The notes under the pieces were generated by a model that worked only from the letters and a program-made list of their open reading frames with translations, did no database searches and was not told where the DNA came from. 64,000 bases of DNA from CASPLG01 sp965120375. Lineage in GTDB: Bacteria > Bacillota > Clostridia > Oscillospirales > Acutalibacteraceae. Position 1 is the first letter of the stretch; each line of letters begins with the position of its first letter. Positions 1 through 8,897 of this stretch are shown piece after piece. The translations under genes were made by a program, and so were the position numbers. Location of the stretch: NCBI GenBank assembly GCA_965120375.1, contig CBCPMW010000007.1, positions 38,554-102,553 of the forward strand, in the 5' to 3' direction.

Positions 1-117
1 GGTTCTAAAAAAGATTTTTTGAGTTTTATTTGATTTTTTAGGGGAAGCGAAAGAATTTGGGCAAAATAACATGCCAAGTAATGCTAAAACGAGGGAGATT
101 TTTCTTTTTTGGTGCAT
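1..117 (-). CDS. N-terminus of an exported protein, truncated by window edge
   Basis: An open frame starts at ATG 117 on the minus strand and runs off the left edge after 39 codons without a stop. A good ribosome binding site (GGAGGTGA, then four A/C bases) lies just upstream. The translated start is a basic n-region (MHQKRK), then a hydrophobic core (ISLVLALLGMLF), then an AxA-like end (SFA), followed by a Lys/Ser/Thr-rich stretch. That is a signal peptide. A promoter lies upstream at 144-171. What the mature protein does cannot be seen from here. Confidence 0.7.
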   Translation of the reverse strand, partial: MHQKRKISLVLALLGMLFCPNSFASPKKSNKTQKIFFRT

Positions 118-143
118 TTTTGTCACCTCCAATTTTTCCAGAG

Positions 144-171
144 ATGATAGCACAATTACAGTAAAAGTCAA
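144..171 (-). promoter_or_regulatory. sigma-A-type promoter for the exported protein at the left edge
   Basis: Read on the minus strand there is TTGACT (166-171), a 16-base spacer and TATCAT (144-149), about 27 bases before the start codon at 117. Five of six bases match consensus in each hexamer. Confidence 0.55.
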
Positions 172-260
172 TTTTTTATATATTGTCAATTTATAAATTT
201 TTGATTATATTTTTGAACTAACCTAAAAATAATAAACAGATTGAAGTTAAAAATTTTTAC

Positions 261-638
261 TTAAAATACATTTTCAACATAAGGGTATTCGGTATCTTTT
301 AGGTTTTTTAAAAGTATTTTTGCCCGGGTGGTTTCTATATGAAAAGTATCATTGTCGCCTTGTGGTACAGAATTTTTTATTATTGCTAAGCACTCTTCTA
401 TTTCCTCTATCTCCTTGTGCTGGATAAATATTGCCATGATAGGCATATTACTGTTCCAAAACTCGTATAGATGGCTGGATAAATCTGTAAGCTGTTTTTT
501 ATTTTTATTTTTGTCTAGCATAGAGTCTAAGATTTCTTCTGACTCTTTTGTAACTTTGTTTATAGTAAAAACTTCTAGAATACAAACTCCAAGTGAAAAA
601 AGAACTAAAAGTCCAGCTACTATAAGCCTGTTTTTCAT
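261..638 (-). CDS. DUF4363 family protein
   Basis: This 125-residue protein has one N-terminal hydrophobic segment (about residues 4-24), which acts as an uncleaved anchor or signal. A charged helical extracytoplasmic region follows. It lies directly downstream of the DUF421/YetF gene with only four bases between them, so the two are co-transcribed. In Clostridia a DUF4363 protein is commonly found beside DUF421. The assignment rests on that pairing, the size and the topology. No enzymatic motif is visible and its role is unknown; it probably works with the membrane partner in the envelope. Confidence 0.65.
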   Translation of the reverse strand: MKNRLIVAGLLVLFSLGVCILEVFTINKVTKESEEILDSMLDKNKNKKQLTDLSSHLYEFWNSNMPIMAIFIQHKEIEEIEECLAIIKNSVPQGDNDTFHIETTRAKILLKNLKDTEYPYVENVF

Positions 639-642
639 AAGT

Positions 643-1314
643 TTAAATCTCCTTTTTGATGATCGTGTACTTTCTATTTTTATTCGCAGTCATTATGAAG
701 ATATCGCTTAAACTAATGTTTTGGTCATTTATAATTTTTTCTACCCATTCTCTTGATAATCCACAAAGATTTAATGAAAAATCTGAAATTTCACCGTCAC
801 TAATTACCACAGCCTCAATACCGTCAAAATTAGGTTGTACGTTTAGATCTGATGCTGTAGGGGGTTCTTTGTCGGGTTTTTTAAGAACGCTAAGTTTACC
901 ATTTGTTTCCACTATAGCATAAGAAACATCGTCTATAGAGAACACATCTAACTGTCTTAACTCTTCGAAAAGATCTTCGATCGACATTCTTAGCATTTTT
1001 AGTGCATTTTGTTGAATTTTTCCATTTTCAATTACTATAACAGGGCTTCCACATATTAATTTTCTGAATTTAGAACTTTTTAACATTAAAATTGAAATTA
1101 TTATTTCGAATGTAATTAAAATTATTATTGGAATGACTCCACTAGCCAAAGGTTGTCCTGGATTTTGCATTGGTATTGCTGCGATATTTGAAACAAGTAG
1201 AGTAATTACTAATTCAGAAGTTTGAAGTTCACTTATTTGGCGTTTTCCCATAGCTTTTATTGCGAAAATTATTAAAACATAAAGTAAGATTGTACGAATT
1301 AAAGAAACAGCCAA
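643..1314 (-). CDS. YetF/DUF421 family membrane protein
   Basis: The 223-residue protein has three N-terminal membrane segments (about residues 5-20, 33-52 and 60-78). A soluble C-terminal domain follows with the family's features: KLICGSPVIVIENGKI, then a region around LFEELRQLDVFSIDDVSYAIVE. DUF421 proteins such as YetF and YkjA occur widely in sporulating Firmicutes; some relatives have been linked to spore envelope or germinant-receptor function, but the molecular role is not settled. The start is a TTG at 1314 with a weak GATGGTG ribosome binding site. It is the first gene of a two-gene unit with the DUF4363 gene. Confidence 0.8.
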   Translation of the reverse strand: MAVSLIRTILLYVLIIFAIKAMGKRQISELQTSELVITLLVSNIAAIPMQNPGQPLASGVIPIIILITFEIIISILMLKSSKFRKLICGSPVIVIENGKIQQNALKMLRMSIEDLFEELRQLDVFSIDDVSYAIVETNGKLSVLKKPDKEPPTASDLNVQPNFDGIEAVVISDGEISDFSLNLCGLSREWVEKIINDQNISLSDIFIMTANKNRKYTIIKKEI

Positions 1315-1436
1315 TATAACACCATCTTTCTTTTTTGTTTACTATAGTATTTTTCACAATTTTGGGATTATATTCATAAAAATTATGGTATAAATATTAT
1401 TTTTGGTTGATCAAATTATTAATTTCATATTTATAC

Positions 1437-1466
1437 TTGACGAGGCTGTATTTTAAGTGATATAAT
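1437..1466 (+). promoter_or_regulatory. extended -10 promoter of the rpsF operon
   Basis: TTGACG (1437-1442), an 18-base spacer and TATAAT (1461-1466) preceded by TGA, giving the extended -10 form TGnTATAAT. It sits about 85 bases before rpsF. Confidence 0.75.
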
Positions 1467-1472
1467 CTACTC

Positions 1473-1550
1473 GCTTGTGTAGCACAGATTTTTTGCCTAG
1501 CCTTGCCCTGTTTTTTGGGGCCTTAAGTCCGAGAGGGGGTGTGATAAACC
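1473..1550 (+). ncRNA. candidate S6:S18 ribosomal protein leader
   Basis: The roughly 80-base untranslated leader of rpsF contains GCCC...GGGC pairing around a T-rich loop (about 1504-1522). This is followed by CTTAAGTCCGAGAGGGGGTG, just before the start codon. In many bacteria the S6-S18 complex binds a structured leader of this operon that displays a CCG motif, and represses translation. The CCG and its position fit, but I could not test the fold against a covariance model. Confidence 0.45.
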
Positions 1551-1889
1551 ATGGGAGTCAAGTCTATAGAGAGTTCTTGTTATGAATTCTTTTTAGTTGT
1601 TAGTTCAAAGTTAGATGAAGATGCTCTAAATTCTGTTGTTGAAAAGTTTGGTGATTTGATTTCTAAAAACGGTGAGCTGAATAAGGTAGACAAGTGGGGC
1701 AGACGTAAGTTTGCTTATCCAATCCAAAAAGAAACAGAGGGAGATTATGTTCTTTTTGATTTCAAAAGTGAGCCGAGTTTTCCAGAAGAGCTAGACAGAG
1801 TTAGCAGAATTACTGATGGAGTTTTGAGGTCTTTGATTGTAAAAAAAGATGAAAAAGTAAACGTAGAGGAGAAAGTAGAAAATGCTTAA
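1551..1889 (+). CDS. rpsF: 30S ribosomal protein S6
   Basis: The 112-residue product is a normal length for S6, a small-subunit protein that binds S18 on the 16S rRNA platform. Recognisable parts are the N-terminal strand (SSCYEFFLVVS), the KWGRRKFAYPI segment and the DRVSRITDGVLRSLIVKK helix-strand. The ATG at 1551 lies about 12 bases after a GAGAGGGGGTG ribosome binding site, which may itself be part of the autoregulatory leader. Its end overlaps the ssb start by eight bases, so the two are translationally coupled. The order rpsF-ssb-rpsR is conserved across Firmicutes. Confidence 0.97.
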   Translation: MGVKSIESSCYEFFLVVSSKLDEDALNSVVEKFGDLISKNGELNKVDKWGRRKFAYPIQKETEGDYVLFDFKSEPSFPEELDRVSRITDGVLRSLIVKKDEKVNVEEKVENA

Positions 1890-2319
1890 TGTGGCAGCTT
1901 TGGTTGGGAGACTTACTGCAGATCCTGAACTAAGGCACACTTCAAATGATATAGCAGTTACGAGTTTTAGTATAGCAGTTCCAAGGTCATATGCGCGCTC
2001 AGGAGAAGAGCGTCAGTCGGATTTTATAGATATTGTGGCTTGGCGTGGAACGGCTGAATTTGTAACTAAATACTTTAAAAAAGGTCAGCTTATTGCGGTA
2101 GAAGGTTCAATTCAGACTAGAATGTATGAAGATAAAGACGGAAAAAAGAGAAAAGTCTTTGAAATTGTTGCAAACAACGTTCATTTTACTGAGTCTAAGA
2201 AAAATTCATTGCCGGACGACGATAATGGTGGAATCCTAGAGGAGCCGCCAGTTGCGTACGAGAGTGGTAGTGCTGATGATTTTCAAGAAATACAGTCTGA
2301 CGATGATTTGCCGTTCTAG
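1882..2319 (+). CDS. ssb: single-stranded DNA-binding protein
   Basis: SSB coats single-stranded DNA in replication, recombination and repair. The 145-residue protein starts with the typical OB-fold (VAALVGRLTADPELRHT, then DFIDIVAWRGTAEFVTKYFKKGQ and VEGSIQTRMYEDKDGKKR). An acidic linker follows, and the last residues are DDDLPF, the conserved C-terminal tip that recruits partner proteins. It lies between rpsF and rpsR in the usual operon. Confidence 0.97.
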   Translation: MLNVAALVGRLTADPELRHTSNDIAVTSFSIAVPRSYARSGEERQSDFIDIVAWRGTAEFVTKYFKKGQLIAVEGSIQTRMYEDKDGKKRKVFEIVANNVHFTESKKNSLPDDDNGGILEEPPVAYESGSADDFQEIQSDDDLPF

Positions 2320-2360
2320 GATTTTGATGAAATTTTAAGTTTAGGGGGGATAAATTAAAA

Positions 2361-2606
2361 ATGGAAAACGAAGAAAAGAAAGACCGTCGCGGTATGAAGA
2401 AGAGAAAAAAGCCATGTGCTTTTTGTACGGAAAAAAACGCCCTTATAGACTATAAAGATATTGCGAAATTAAGGCGCTTTGTCTCTGATAAAGCTAAGAT
2501 ACTTCCCAGGAGAGTAACAGGGACTTGTTCTGGACATCAGAAAATTCTTACCACTGCTATAAAGAGAGCGAGACATTTAGCATTTTTGCCGTATGTCTGT
2601 GACTAG
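2361..2606 (+). CDS. rpsR: 30S ribosomal protein S18
   Basis: The 81-residue product matches S18: a basic N-terminus, KPCAFCTEKNALIDYKDIAKL, the signature around ILPRRVTGTCSGHQ, and the final helix with KRARHLAFLPYV. The Cys residues (CAFC and C near TGTCSGH) suggest the zinc-binding-type S18. It follows ssb by 41 bases with a GGGGGGAT ribosome binding site and is the last gene of the operon. No clear terminator is visible in the 117 bases after it. Confidence 0.97.
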   Translation: MENEEKKDRRGMKKRKKPCAFCTEKNALIDYKDIAKLRRFVSDKAKILPRRVTGTCSGHQKILTTAIKRARHLAFLPYVCD

Positions 2607-2723
2607 AATTATATTTGCTATTAGAAAATTAACGAATCTTTTATCTCTGCGTGTCGCAAGATACATAGGGTTGTTGTCGGTGTAATCAAAGATTTATTGA
2701 TTTTTGGAAGGGACAGTGGTGCT

Positions 2724-3848
2724 ATGATAGAAGTTGAAAATCTTGTTAAGCGCTATGGGGCAAAAACCGCCATTGATAAAATAAATTTTAATGTTGAAAA
2801 AGGTGAAATTGTAGGTCTTTTAGGATCAAATGGAGCTGGTAAGTCTACAACTATGAATATAATTACCGGATATATATCACCTACTTTGGGGACTGTGAGG
2901 GTGAATGGGATTGATATCTTGAAGAATCCCGTCAAAGCGAAGTCTCAGATTGGTTATTTGCCGGAGCATCCGCCTTTGTATCTGGATATGACGGTGAAGG
3001 GGTATTTGGGTTTTGTTTATAATTTGAAAAAAGTAAAGCTAAACAAAAGTGAGCATATCAAGGAGATTTGTGAAAAAGTTGAAATACTCGACGTTTTCAA
3101 CAGGCAGATAAAAAAGCTTTCAAAGGGGTATAAGCAAAGAGTAGGGATCGCTCAGGCTTTGATAGGGTATCCGCCTGTCATTATTTTAGATGAACCAACA
3201 GTAGGTCTCGACCCAAAACAAATAATATCTATAAGGAATCTTATAAAGGATCTGGCAAAAAACCACACAATGATTTTTTCATCGCATATTCTTTCCGAAG
3301 TACAGGCAATATGCGATAGGGTTGTTGTTATAGATTCAGGGAAGATTATATCTGACAGAAGTACAGGTGATATGATAACAGGCAGTGAAAGAAATAAAGC
3401 AATAGTTGCCCACATTGAGGGGAAAGTTGACAAGGTTTTGCATGTTTTAGGTTTCATAGAAGCTGTTAGAAATATAGAGAAAACTAAAGAGGTAGACAAA
3501 GAGACTTTTGAATACGTAATTGAGTACGAAGGAAATCAAGATATCAGGAAAGATATTTTCCAAAAACTTGCAGGTGCTGGTCTTGCTCTAACTAAACTTG
3601 ATATTTTAGATACAAATCTCGAAGAAGTTTTCCTTAATTTAATAAACAACAAAAAAAAGTCTGATGAAACAAGTGATGAGGGAATGGAAGAGATAGAGGA
3701 AATTGAAGAAGAAATAGCAGAGGACTTGTTTTATGAAGATGAAGAGGAGTACATGCTGGAGTTAGATAGTGATTTCGAAGACAGCTTTTATTTCGAAAGT
3801 GACGATGATAACTGCGAATATTCTGAAAAGTCCAGTGATTCCGAGTGA
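2724..3848 (+). CDS. ABC transporter ATP-binding protein (ABC-2/Gld type)
   Basis: This is the ATPase of a three-gene exporter-like unit with the permease and GldG-like genes downstream. Walker A is GSNGAGKST, the signature is LSKGYKQRVGIAQAL, and Walker B is VIILDEPTVGLDP. I place the start at ATG 2724 because its product begins with the canonical MIEVENLVKRYG; a TTG nine codons upstream is the alternative. The C-terminal domain after about residue 230 is typical of GldA/CcmA-like ATPases. The final 55 or so residues form an unusual, highly acidic tail of Glu, Asp and Ser. The substrate cannot be told from sequence. Confidence 0.9.
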   Translation: MIEVENLVKRYGAKTAIDKINFNVEKGEIVGLLGSNGAGKSTTMNIITGYISPTLGTVRVNGIDILKNPVKAKSQIGYLPEHPPLYLDMTVKGYLGFVYNLKKVKLNKSEHIKEICEKVEILDVFNRQIKKLSKGYKQRVGIAQALIGYPPVIILDEPTVGLDPKQIISIRNLIKDLAKNHTMIFSSHILSEVQAICDRVVVIDSGKIISDRSTGDMITGSERNKAIVAHIEGKVDKVLHVLGFIEAVRNIEKTKEVDKETFEYVIEYEGNQDIRKDIFQKLAGAGLALTKLDILDTNLEEVFLNLINNKKKSDETSDEGMEEIEEIEEEIAEDLFYEDEEEYMLELDSDFEDSFYFESDDDNCEYSEKSSDSE

Positions 3849-3869
3849 AGATGGGATGGAGGGAACAAA

Positions 3870-4574
3870 TTGTTTGCGATTTTAAAAAGGGAACTTTCAG
3901 CTTATTTTAATTCTATAACAGGATATATTTTTATTGCGGTAATCTACTTTTTTGGGGGGCTTTTTTTCCATCTAACGTCGCTTTATGTCGGAAATGCGGA
4001 CTTAAGTGGTGTATTTGCGAACATGACGATGATAATTGAGTTAATAATTCCGATACTGACAATGAGAATGATAAGCGAAGATCTGAAACTGAAAACAGAC
4101 CAAATTTTATTAACTGCTCCGATAAGGACTAGTTGTATAGCTTTGGGGAAATATTTTTCGGCGGGCATTGTCTACCTTATAGGGATATCTATAACGCTGG
4201 TTTATGGCGTGGTTTTGTCTTTTTTTGCGACTCTTGACTGGGTTGTAATTGTCGGTAACTTTTTTGGCCTCTTGTTAATGGGAATGGCTTTGATTTCTCT
4301 CGGTATGTTTGTTTCATCTTTGACGGAAAGTCAAGTAGTTGCAGCAGTTTCTACATATGCCTTATCCATTTTTATTATACTTATGGATGGAATTGCAAAT
4401 TTCTTCAGAGGTACAGTTTTTTATGATATTTTTTCTTACGTTTCGTTTACAAAACACTACAAGAGTTTTACTATGGGGATAGCGGATTTTTCAGATATTG
4501 TATTTTTCCTAAGTATAAGTTTGGTTTTTGTATGTTTGACGACGTTTATGATCGAAAGAAGAAAGTGGAATTGA
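3870..4574 (+). CDS. ABC-2 type permease (GldF-like)
   Basis: A 234-residue integral membrane protein with about six hydrophobic segments. It begins FAILKRELSAYFNSITGYIF, typical of ABC-2 permeases of the GldF family; EDLKLKTDQILLTAPI is a conserved cytoplasmic loop of this family. The start is TTG 3870 with GGAGG about eight bases upstream. It lies 21 bases after the ATPase and 3 bases before the GldG-like gene, so the three form one transport complex. Confidence 0.88.
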   Translation: MFAILKRELSAYFNSITGYIFIAVIYFFGGLFFHLTSLYVGNADLSGVFANMTMIIELIIPILTMRMISEDLKLKTDQILLTAPIRTSCIALGKYFSAGIVYLIGISITLVYGVVLSFFATLDWVVIVGNFFGLLLMGMALISLGMFVSSLTESQVVAAVSTYALSIFIILMDGIANFFRGTVFYDIFSYVSFTKHYKSFTMGIADFSDIVFFLSISLVFVCLTTFMIERRKWN

Positions 4575-4577
4575 GGG

Positions 4578-6059
4578 GTGAAATGGGGCTTGGATATAAA
4601 AAATATTTTGTCTTTTCGTAAATTTGAAAATAGAAAAGCTAAGCATGAATTGATTTTTGCCATGACTGTTGTGGTTTCTATAGTTTTTTTGGTTCTATTT
4701 AACATTTCGTCTAAGCTACTGACAGATAAATTTTCTTTGAAATTTGATCTTACAAAAAATAAAGTTTTTAGCTTGACAAGTGATTCTGTGGAATTTATTT
4801 CGTCCCTTGGTAAAGAAGTTAAGATTATTGTTTTAAATAGTAAGGAAAAGTTTCTTGCAAACGGGGATTATTATGAGCAAGCTAGCATGGTTATTGACGA
4901 GTATGCTAAATACTCAGATAAAATAGAAGTAAGCTATGTTGATTTGAGTGAGAACCCCTCCATAAAAGTAGAGTATGGTGGTGAAGATTTAACAGATAAC
5001 AGTATAATAGTTAAAAGTGGTGAAAACTACCAGGTTTTAATGCCAAGTGACCTTTTTAACACCCAGTATTTTTATATGAGGGAAAGGATTTCTTCGTCTA
5101 AAGCAGAACAAGCTATGACTGCTGCTATAGTGAATGTGACAAGTGAGAGCAAAGTTAAAATTAATTTTCTTACTGGATTTGGTGAATCTGAGAATGAACT
5201 GGCAGGATTTTCAAGGATTCTTCAAAGTAACAATTATGATGTTGAAAGTATTTCTATGTTGACTGGAGATATACAGCAAGACAGTTCTTTGGTGTGTATT
5301 TGTGCACCCAGTAGAGATTATGACGATGAGACTATCACTAAACTGAAAAGTTATTTAGAAAATGATGGGAATTATGGTAAAAACGTTGTGTACTTCATAA
5401 ATTCAGAGCAGAAGGTCCTAGAGAATTTAGCAAATTTTGTTAAAGATTGGGGCATATCAATAAATGAAGGCTTTGTTTTCGAAACGAATGAGTCTAAAAT
5501 TTTGATGAGTGGCCAACCGTTTTTGACAATTTGTGAATATGAAACAGGTTCACAGTATATAGAAAAAATAAAAGATCAGTCGATCCCTGTGGCTATACCG
5601 TTTTCTAGGCCTTTAGAAGTTTTGGATGAGAGCAGAGTAGAGACTATTCTTAGATTTTCTAAAACTGTAGGTATATACCCGGAATCTGCAGGAAGCGAAT
5701 GGAGACCTGGGGAAGGCGATATCAATAAAGGGCCCATACCGTGTTTGTTGGTTTCGTCTAGTAAAAGTGAGGAAACTGATAAAAAGTCCCGTTTAGTAGT
5801 TGTGTCTGCAGTTACAGCAATAAATGAAAATTTGTTGTCTAGGAACATGCTAAATAATTCATCTTGTTTTCTGAATTTGTTTAATTCTCTTACAGAAAAA
5901 GAAGAAACTGTAAACATAGAGCCGAAAGTGATTGGGGTTAATGAGATGCTTGTGGTTCCACAAATTCGCCTTATTTTTGGGCTGATATTCATAGCTGTAC
6001 TTCCTATTCTAGTTCTTTTAATTGGTTTAATAGTTTGGATTTTAAAGAGAAAGAAATAG
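4578..6059 (+). CDS. GldG-like ABC transporter auxiliary subunit
   Basis: The 493-residue protein has a membrane segment at about residues 25-47 and another at 465-488, with a large extracytoplasmic region between. FDLTKNKVFSLTSDS is the typical entry into the ABC_transp_aux (GldG) domain, which is followed by IVLNSKEKF and later INFLTGFGESE. In Bacteroidetes GldG works with GldA and GldF in gliding; in Clostridia the same trio occurs without gliding and its cargo is unknown. The start is GTG 4578, directly after the permease stop. Confidence 0.8.
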   Translation: MKWGLDIKNILSFRKFENRKAKHELIFAMTVVVSIVFLVLFNISSKLLTDKFSLKFDLTKNKVFSLTSDSVEFISSLGKEVKIIVLNSKEKFLANGDYYEQASMVIDEYAKYSDKIEVSYVDLSENPSIKVEYGGEDLTDNSIIVKSGENYQVLMPSDLFNTQYFYMRERISSSKAEQAMTAAIVNVTSESKVKINFLTGFGESENELAGFSRILQSNNYDVESISMLTGDIQQDSSLVCICAPSRDYDDETITKLKSYLENDGNYGKNVVYFINSEQKVLENLANFVKDWGISINEGFVFETNESKILMSGQPFLTICEYETGSQYIEKIKDQSIPVAIPFSRPLEVLDESRVETILRFSKTVGIYPESAGSEWRPGEGDINKGPIPCLLVSSSKSEETDKKSRLVVVSAVTAINENLLSRNMLNNSSCFLNLFNSLTEKEETVNIEPKVIGVNEMLVVPQIRLIFGLIFIAVLPILVLLIGLIVWILKRKK

Positions 6060-6134
6060 TTCAAGTTGGCTGTCGGAATGTTTTTTCGGCGGCTTGTAGT
6101 TTTGCCTTATCAAATTTTAAGAGGAGATAAAATT

Positions 6135-7040
6135 TTGAAAAAAATCTGTAGTTTATTTTTATGTTTTTTAATGTTTTTATTTGGATATGGGTGCAGCCAA
6201 CCTTCTAAGAGTTCAATAAATATTTTGACTTCGTTTTACCCTACGTATATAATGGTGGTAAATTTAGTGGATGGTGCGGAAGGTGTTTCAGTGACGAATA
6301 TGGCTGAGAATCACACCGGATGTTTACATGATTTTCAGTTTCAAAGTTCAGATATGAAAAAAATTGAAACATCTGATGTTTTTATAATAAATGGGGCAGG
6401 GATGGAATCTTTTCTAGATAAAGCTATAAAATCCAATCCTCGAATGAAAATAATTGATTCGAGTGAAGGGATAGATCTTATAATAAGTGATCATTGTCAT
6501 CATGATGAGGACGATGATCATGGTGACATTTGTGCCAATCCACATGTATGGGTGTCGATAACGAATTACATAAAGCAGGTTGAGAATATTTGTCAAGGAT
6601 TGTCTACAATTGATCCTAAAAATAAAGAAAAATATGAAGAAAATGCATATATATATATAAAAAAGTTAGAAGATTTAAGGGAAAATATGCACCTTGAACT
6701 TGATGATTTACCAAACAGAGATATAGTTACATTTCATGAAGCGTTTCCATATTTTGCGAGAGAGTTTAATCTAAATGTGGTTTCAGTTATCAGTAGCCAA
6801 CCTCATAGTGAAGCCAGTGTAAAAGAAATTTCAGAGAATATTGAACTTGTAAAAAGTAAAGGAATAAAAGCAATTTTTATCGAACCTCAGTATTCTAGTA
6901 CTTCTGCAGAAGCTGTGGCAAACGAAACGGGTGCAAAAGTATATGTTTTAGATTCGTCGTCTTCTGGAGAAGTATATAAAGATGCATATGTTGATACTAT
7001 GAAAAAGAATTTAACGGTTTTAAAAGAAGCGTTAGCTTAA
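6135..7040 (+). CDS. zinc/manganese ABC transporter substrate-binding lipoprotein
   Basis: This is the metal-capturing lipoprotein of a ZnuABC/TroABC-type importer. I choose TTG 6135 because AGAGGAG lies eight bases upstream and the product then begins with a lipoprotein signal ending FGYGC; an upstream in-frame TTG (6066) would spoil the signal. The cluster A-1 family motifs are present: LHDFQFQSSDMKKIETSDVF, a His/Asp-rich loop (DHCHHDEDDDHGD) before NPHVWVS, TFHEAFPYFA, and the late FIEPQYSS. The His-rich loop favours zinc, but Mn or another metal remains possible. An ATPase and a permease follow. Confidence 0.9.
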   Translation: MKKICSLFLCFLMFLFGYGCSQPSKSSINILTSFYPTYIMVVNLVDGAEGVSVTNMAENHTGCLHDFQFQSSDMKKIETSDVFIINGAGMESFLDKAIKSNPRMKIIDSSEGIDLIISDHCHHDEDDDHGDICANPHVWVSITNYIKQVENICQGLSTIDPKNKEKYEENAYIYIKKLEDLRENMHLELDDLPNRDIVTFHEAFPYFAREFNLNVVSVISSQPHSEASVKEISENIELVKSKGIKAIFIEPQYSSTSAEAVANETGAKVYVLDSSSSGEVYKDAYVDTMKKNLTVLKEALA

Positions 7041-7058
7041 TTTGGGTGATATTATTTT

Positions 7059-7808
7059 ATGTATAAAAAAAATGAGTGCCGGTGCAGTGTAATTATTACT
7101 AATCTAGGGGTATCGCAACACGGAAATACAATAGTTAGTGACATATCTTTTTCCGTAAAACATAGCGAAATCATGGCGCTTATAGGGCGAAATGGAGCAG
7201 GTAAAACTACAATTTTAAAATCCATCATAAATAGTGTTCCTCATACTGGACAAATCAGATTTTTTGATTCCAGTGGAAGAAAGATACCTTCGCCGAAAAT
7301 TGGTTATGTTCCTCAGAAACTGAGTTTTGATAAGGATACACCTATAACTGTTCTTGATTTGTTTTGTACTAATTCTACTCGTTTTCCTGTCTTTTGTGGT
7401 CACAGCAAAGAAAGGAAATTAAGAACATATGAACTTTTAGAAAAAGTAGGTGCGGAAAAACAGATAAATAAAGAAATCGGGCGATTATCTGGAGGAGAAC
7501 TACAAAGGGTTATGCTTGCGTTTGCTCTTGACCCTATGCCAGACATTTTGCTTTTAGATGAACCGGTTGCGGCTGTAGACAAAAATGGAGTCGCAACTTT
7601 TTATAGGATTATAACATCTATGCGAAAAGAGTATCATATGCCGATAATTATGGTTTCTCATGACTTAGAACAAATAAGTAAATATGCAACTTCATATGCC
7701 TTAATAGACAAAACTTTGCTGGAAACAGGAAGAGCTTGTGATATGATGAAAAGCAAAAATATTAAAAATATGTTTTTTGACAGCTTATATGGAGGGGGGA
7801 TTATATGA
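7059..7808 (+). CDS. metal ABC transporter ATP-binding protein (ZnuC/MntB-like)
   Basis: A 249-residue ABC ATPase with Walker A GRNGAGKTT, Q-loop region VPQKLSFD, signature LSGGELQRVMLAF, Walker B ILLLDEPVAAVD and the switch histidine in MVSHDLE. It powers uptake of the divalent metal bound by the lipoprotein upstream. Its stop overlaps the permease start as ATGA, so the three genes are one operon. The N-terminus carries a short Cys-containing extension (NECRCS) before the ABC fold. Confidence 0.92.
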   Translation: MYKKNECRCSVIITNLGVSQHGNTIVSDISFSVKHSEIMALIGRNGAGKTTILKSIINSVPHTGQIRFFDSSGRKIPSPKIGYVPQKLSFDKDTPITVLDLFCTNSTRFPVFCGHSKERKLRTYELLEKVGAEKQINKEIGRLSGGELQRVMLAFALDPMPDILLLDEPVAAVDKNGVATFYRIITSMRKEYHMPIIMVSHDLEQISKYATSYALIDKTLLETGRACDMMKSKNIKNMFFDSLYGGGII

Positions 7809-8650
7809 ACATAGTATACAGTGCTATGGAATACATGTTTCCTTTCTCGTGGGTACACTTTAATTTTATGAAAAATGCATTGATAGCTATAGCTTTAATA
7901 TCTCCTTTATTTGGTCTTATCGGAACTATGATTGTAAACAATAAAATGTCTTTTTTTTCAGATGCCTTGGGTCATTCGATTTTAACAGGAATTGCGATTG
8001 GGGTACTTTTTGGCCTTGGCAACTATATGTTTTCTATGCTTTTGTTTGCAGTTTTGTTCGCTTTATCTATTTCTAGTGTTATCAATTCAAAAGTTTCGTC
8101 TCCTGACACGGTAATTGGTGTTTTTTCATCTTCTGGAGTAGCTTTAGGAATTGTTATTTTGTCAATAAAAGGCGGTTTTTCTCGGTATACAAGCTATTTA
8201 ATTGGAGATATTCTTTCTATTACAGCTAAAGAGATTTTGGTTCTTATATTTACTTTGATTTTGGTTGTAATTATATGGATTTTTTGTTTTAACAAATTAA
8301 TGCTTGCAAGTATAAATTCAGATTTAGCTTTGAGTAAACAGGTAAATGTTAAATTTTATAAAAATATATTTGTAATAGTAATTGCTTTAATAGTAACTGT
8401 GTCTATAAAGTGGGTAGGGATACTTATTGTTAATTCTTTGCTAGTAATTCCCGCAGCGTCAGCAAGAAATATAGCATACAGCATGAAAAGTTATCATTTG
8501 TTTTCGGTGCTGTTTTCCATTATTTCTGGTATTTGCGGATTGATTTTGTCCTATTATATAGGGACTTCAGCAGGTGCAACCATAGTTTTGGTGTCATCTT
8601 TAATATTTTTTATAACTTTTTTCTTTAGAGGGAAATTAAGTAAAGTGTAA
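7805..8650 (+). CDS. metal ABC transporter permease (ZnuB/ABC-3 family)
   Basis: A 281-residue protein with about eight to nine hydrophobic segments. ABC-3 family landmarks are NALIAIALISPLFGLIGTMIV, SDALGHSILTGIAIG, then SIKWVGILIVNSLLVIPAASARN and a final GTSAGATIVLVSSLIFF. It forms the membrane channel of the importer. It starts four bases inside the ATPase gene with GGAGGGGGG just upstream. No terminator is evident in the 247-base gap after it. Confidence 0.92.
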   Translation: MNIVYSAMEYMFPFSWVHFNFMKNALIAIALISPLFGLIGTMIVNNKMSFFSDALGHSILTGIAIGVLFGLGNYMFSMLLFAVLFALSISSVINSKVSSPDTVIGVFSSSGVALGIVILSIKGGFSRYTSYLIGDILSITAKEILVLIFTLILVVIIWIFCFNKLMLASINSDLALSKQVNVKFYKNIFVIVIALIVTVSIKWVGILIVNSLLVIPAASARNIAYSMKSYHLFSVLFSIISGICGLILSYYIGTSAGATIVLVSSLIFFITFFFRGKLSKV

Positions 8651-8829
8651 TAAATAAGTTTAATCTAATAAACCGTTAATTGTAAACTGAAAATTGATGA
8701 ATTTGTGGGAATTTAGATATAGAGCGAATGGAACATAATTTCTATATATAAAAATACGTAATACAAGGATTAGTGATTGTTTATGTGTTTTCAATAAAAA
8801 TGTTTAATAAAGAAATTTGAAATATTTAC

Positions 8830-8858
8830 TTTACATAAACTTAACTATATGATACAAT
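8830..8858 (+). promoter_or_regulatory. sigma-A promoter of the 892-residue membrane protein gene
   Basis: TTTACA (8830-8835), a 17-base spacer and TACAAT (8853-8858). An AGGAGG ribosome binding site follows at 8881-8886, 11 bases before ATG 8898. The gene is therefore likely expressed on its own, independent of the metal transporter. Confidence 0.7.
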
Positions 8859-8897
8859 TATAGAGAAATATTTTTAACTTAGGAGGATCTTTTTAAA

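Noticed and set aside
6066..6134. Upstream start for the metal-binding lipoprotein gene
   Set aside because: The longer reading adds 23 residues that disrupt the lipoprotein signal and has no better ribosome binding site than TTG 6135.
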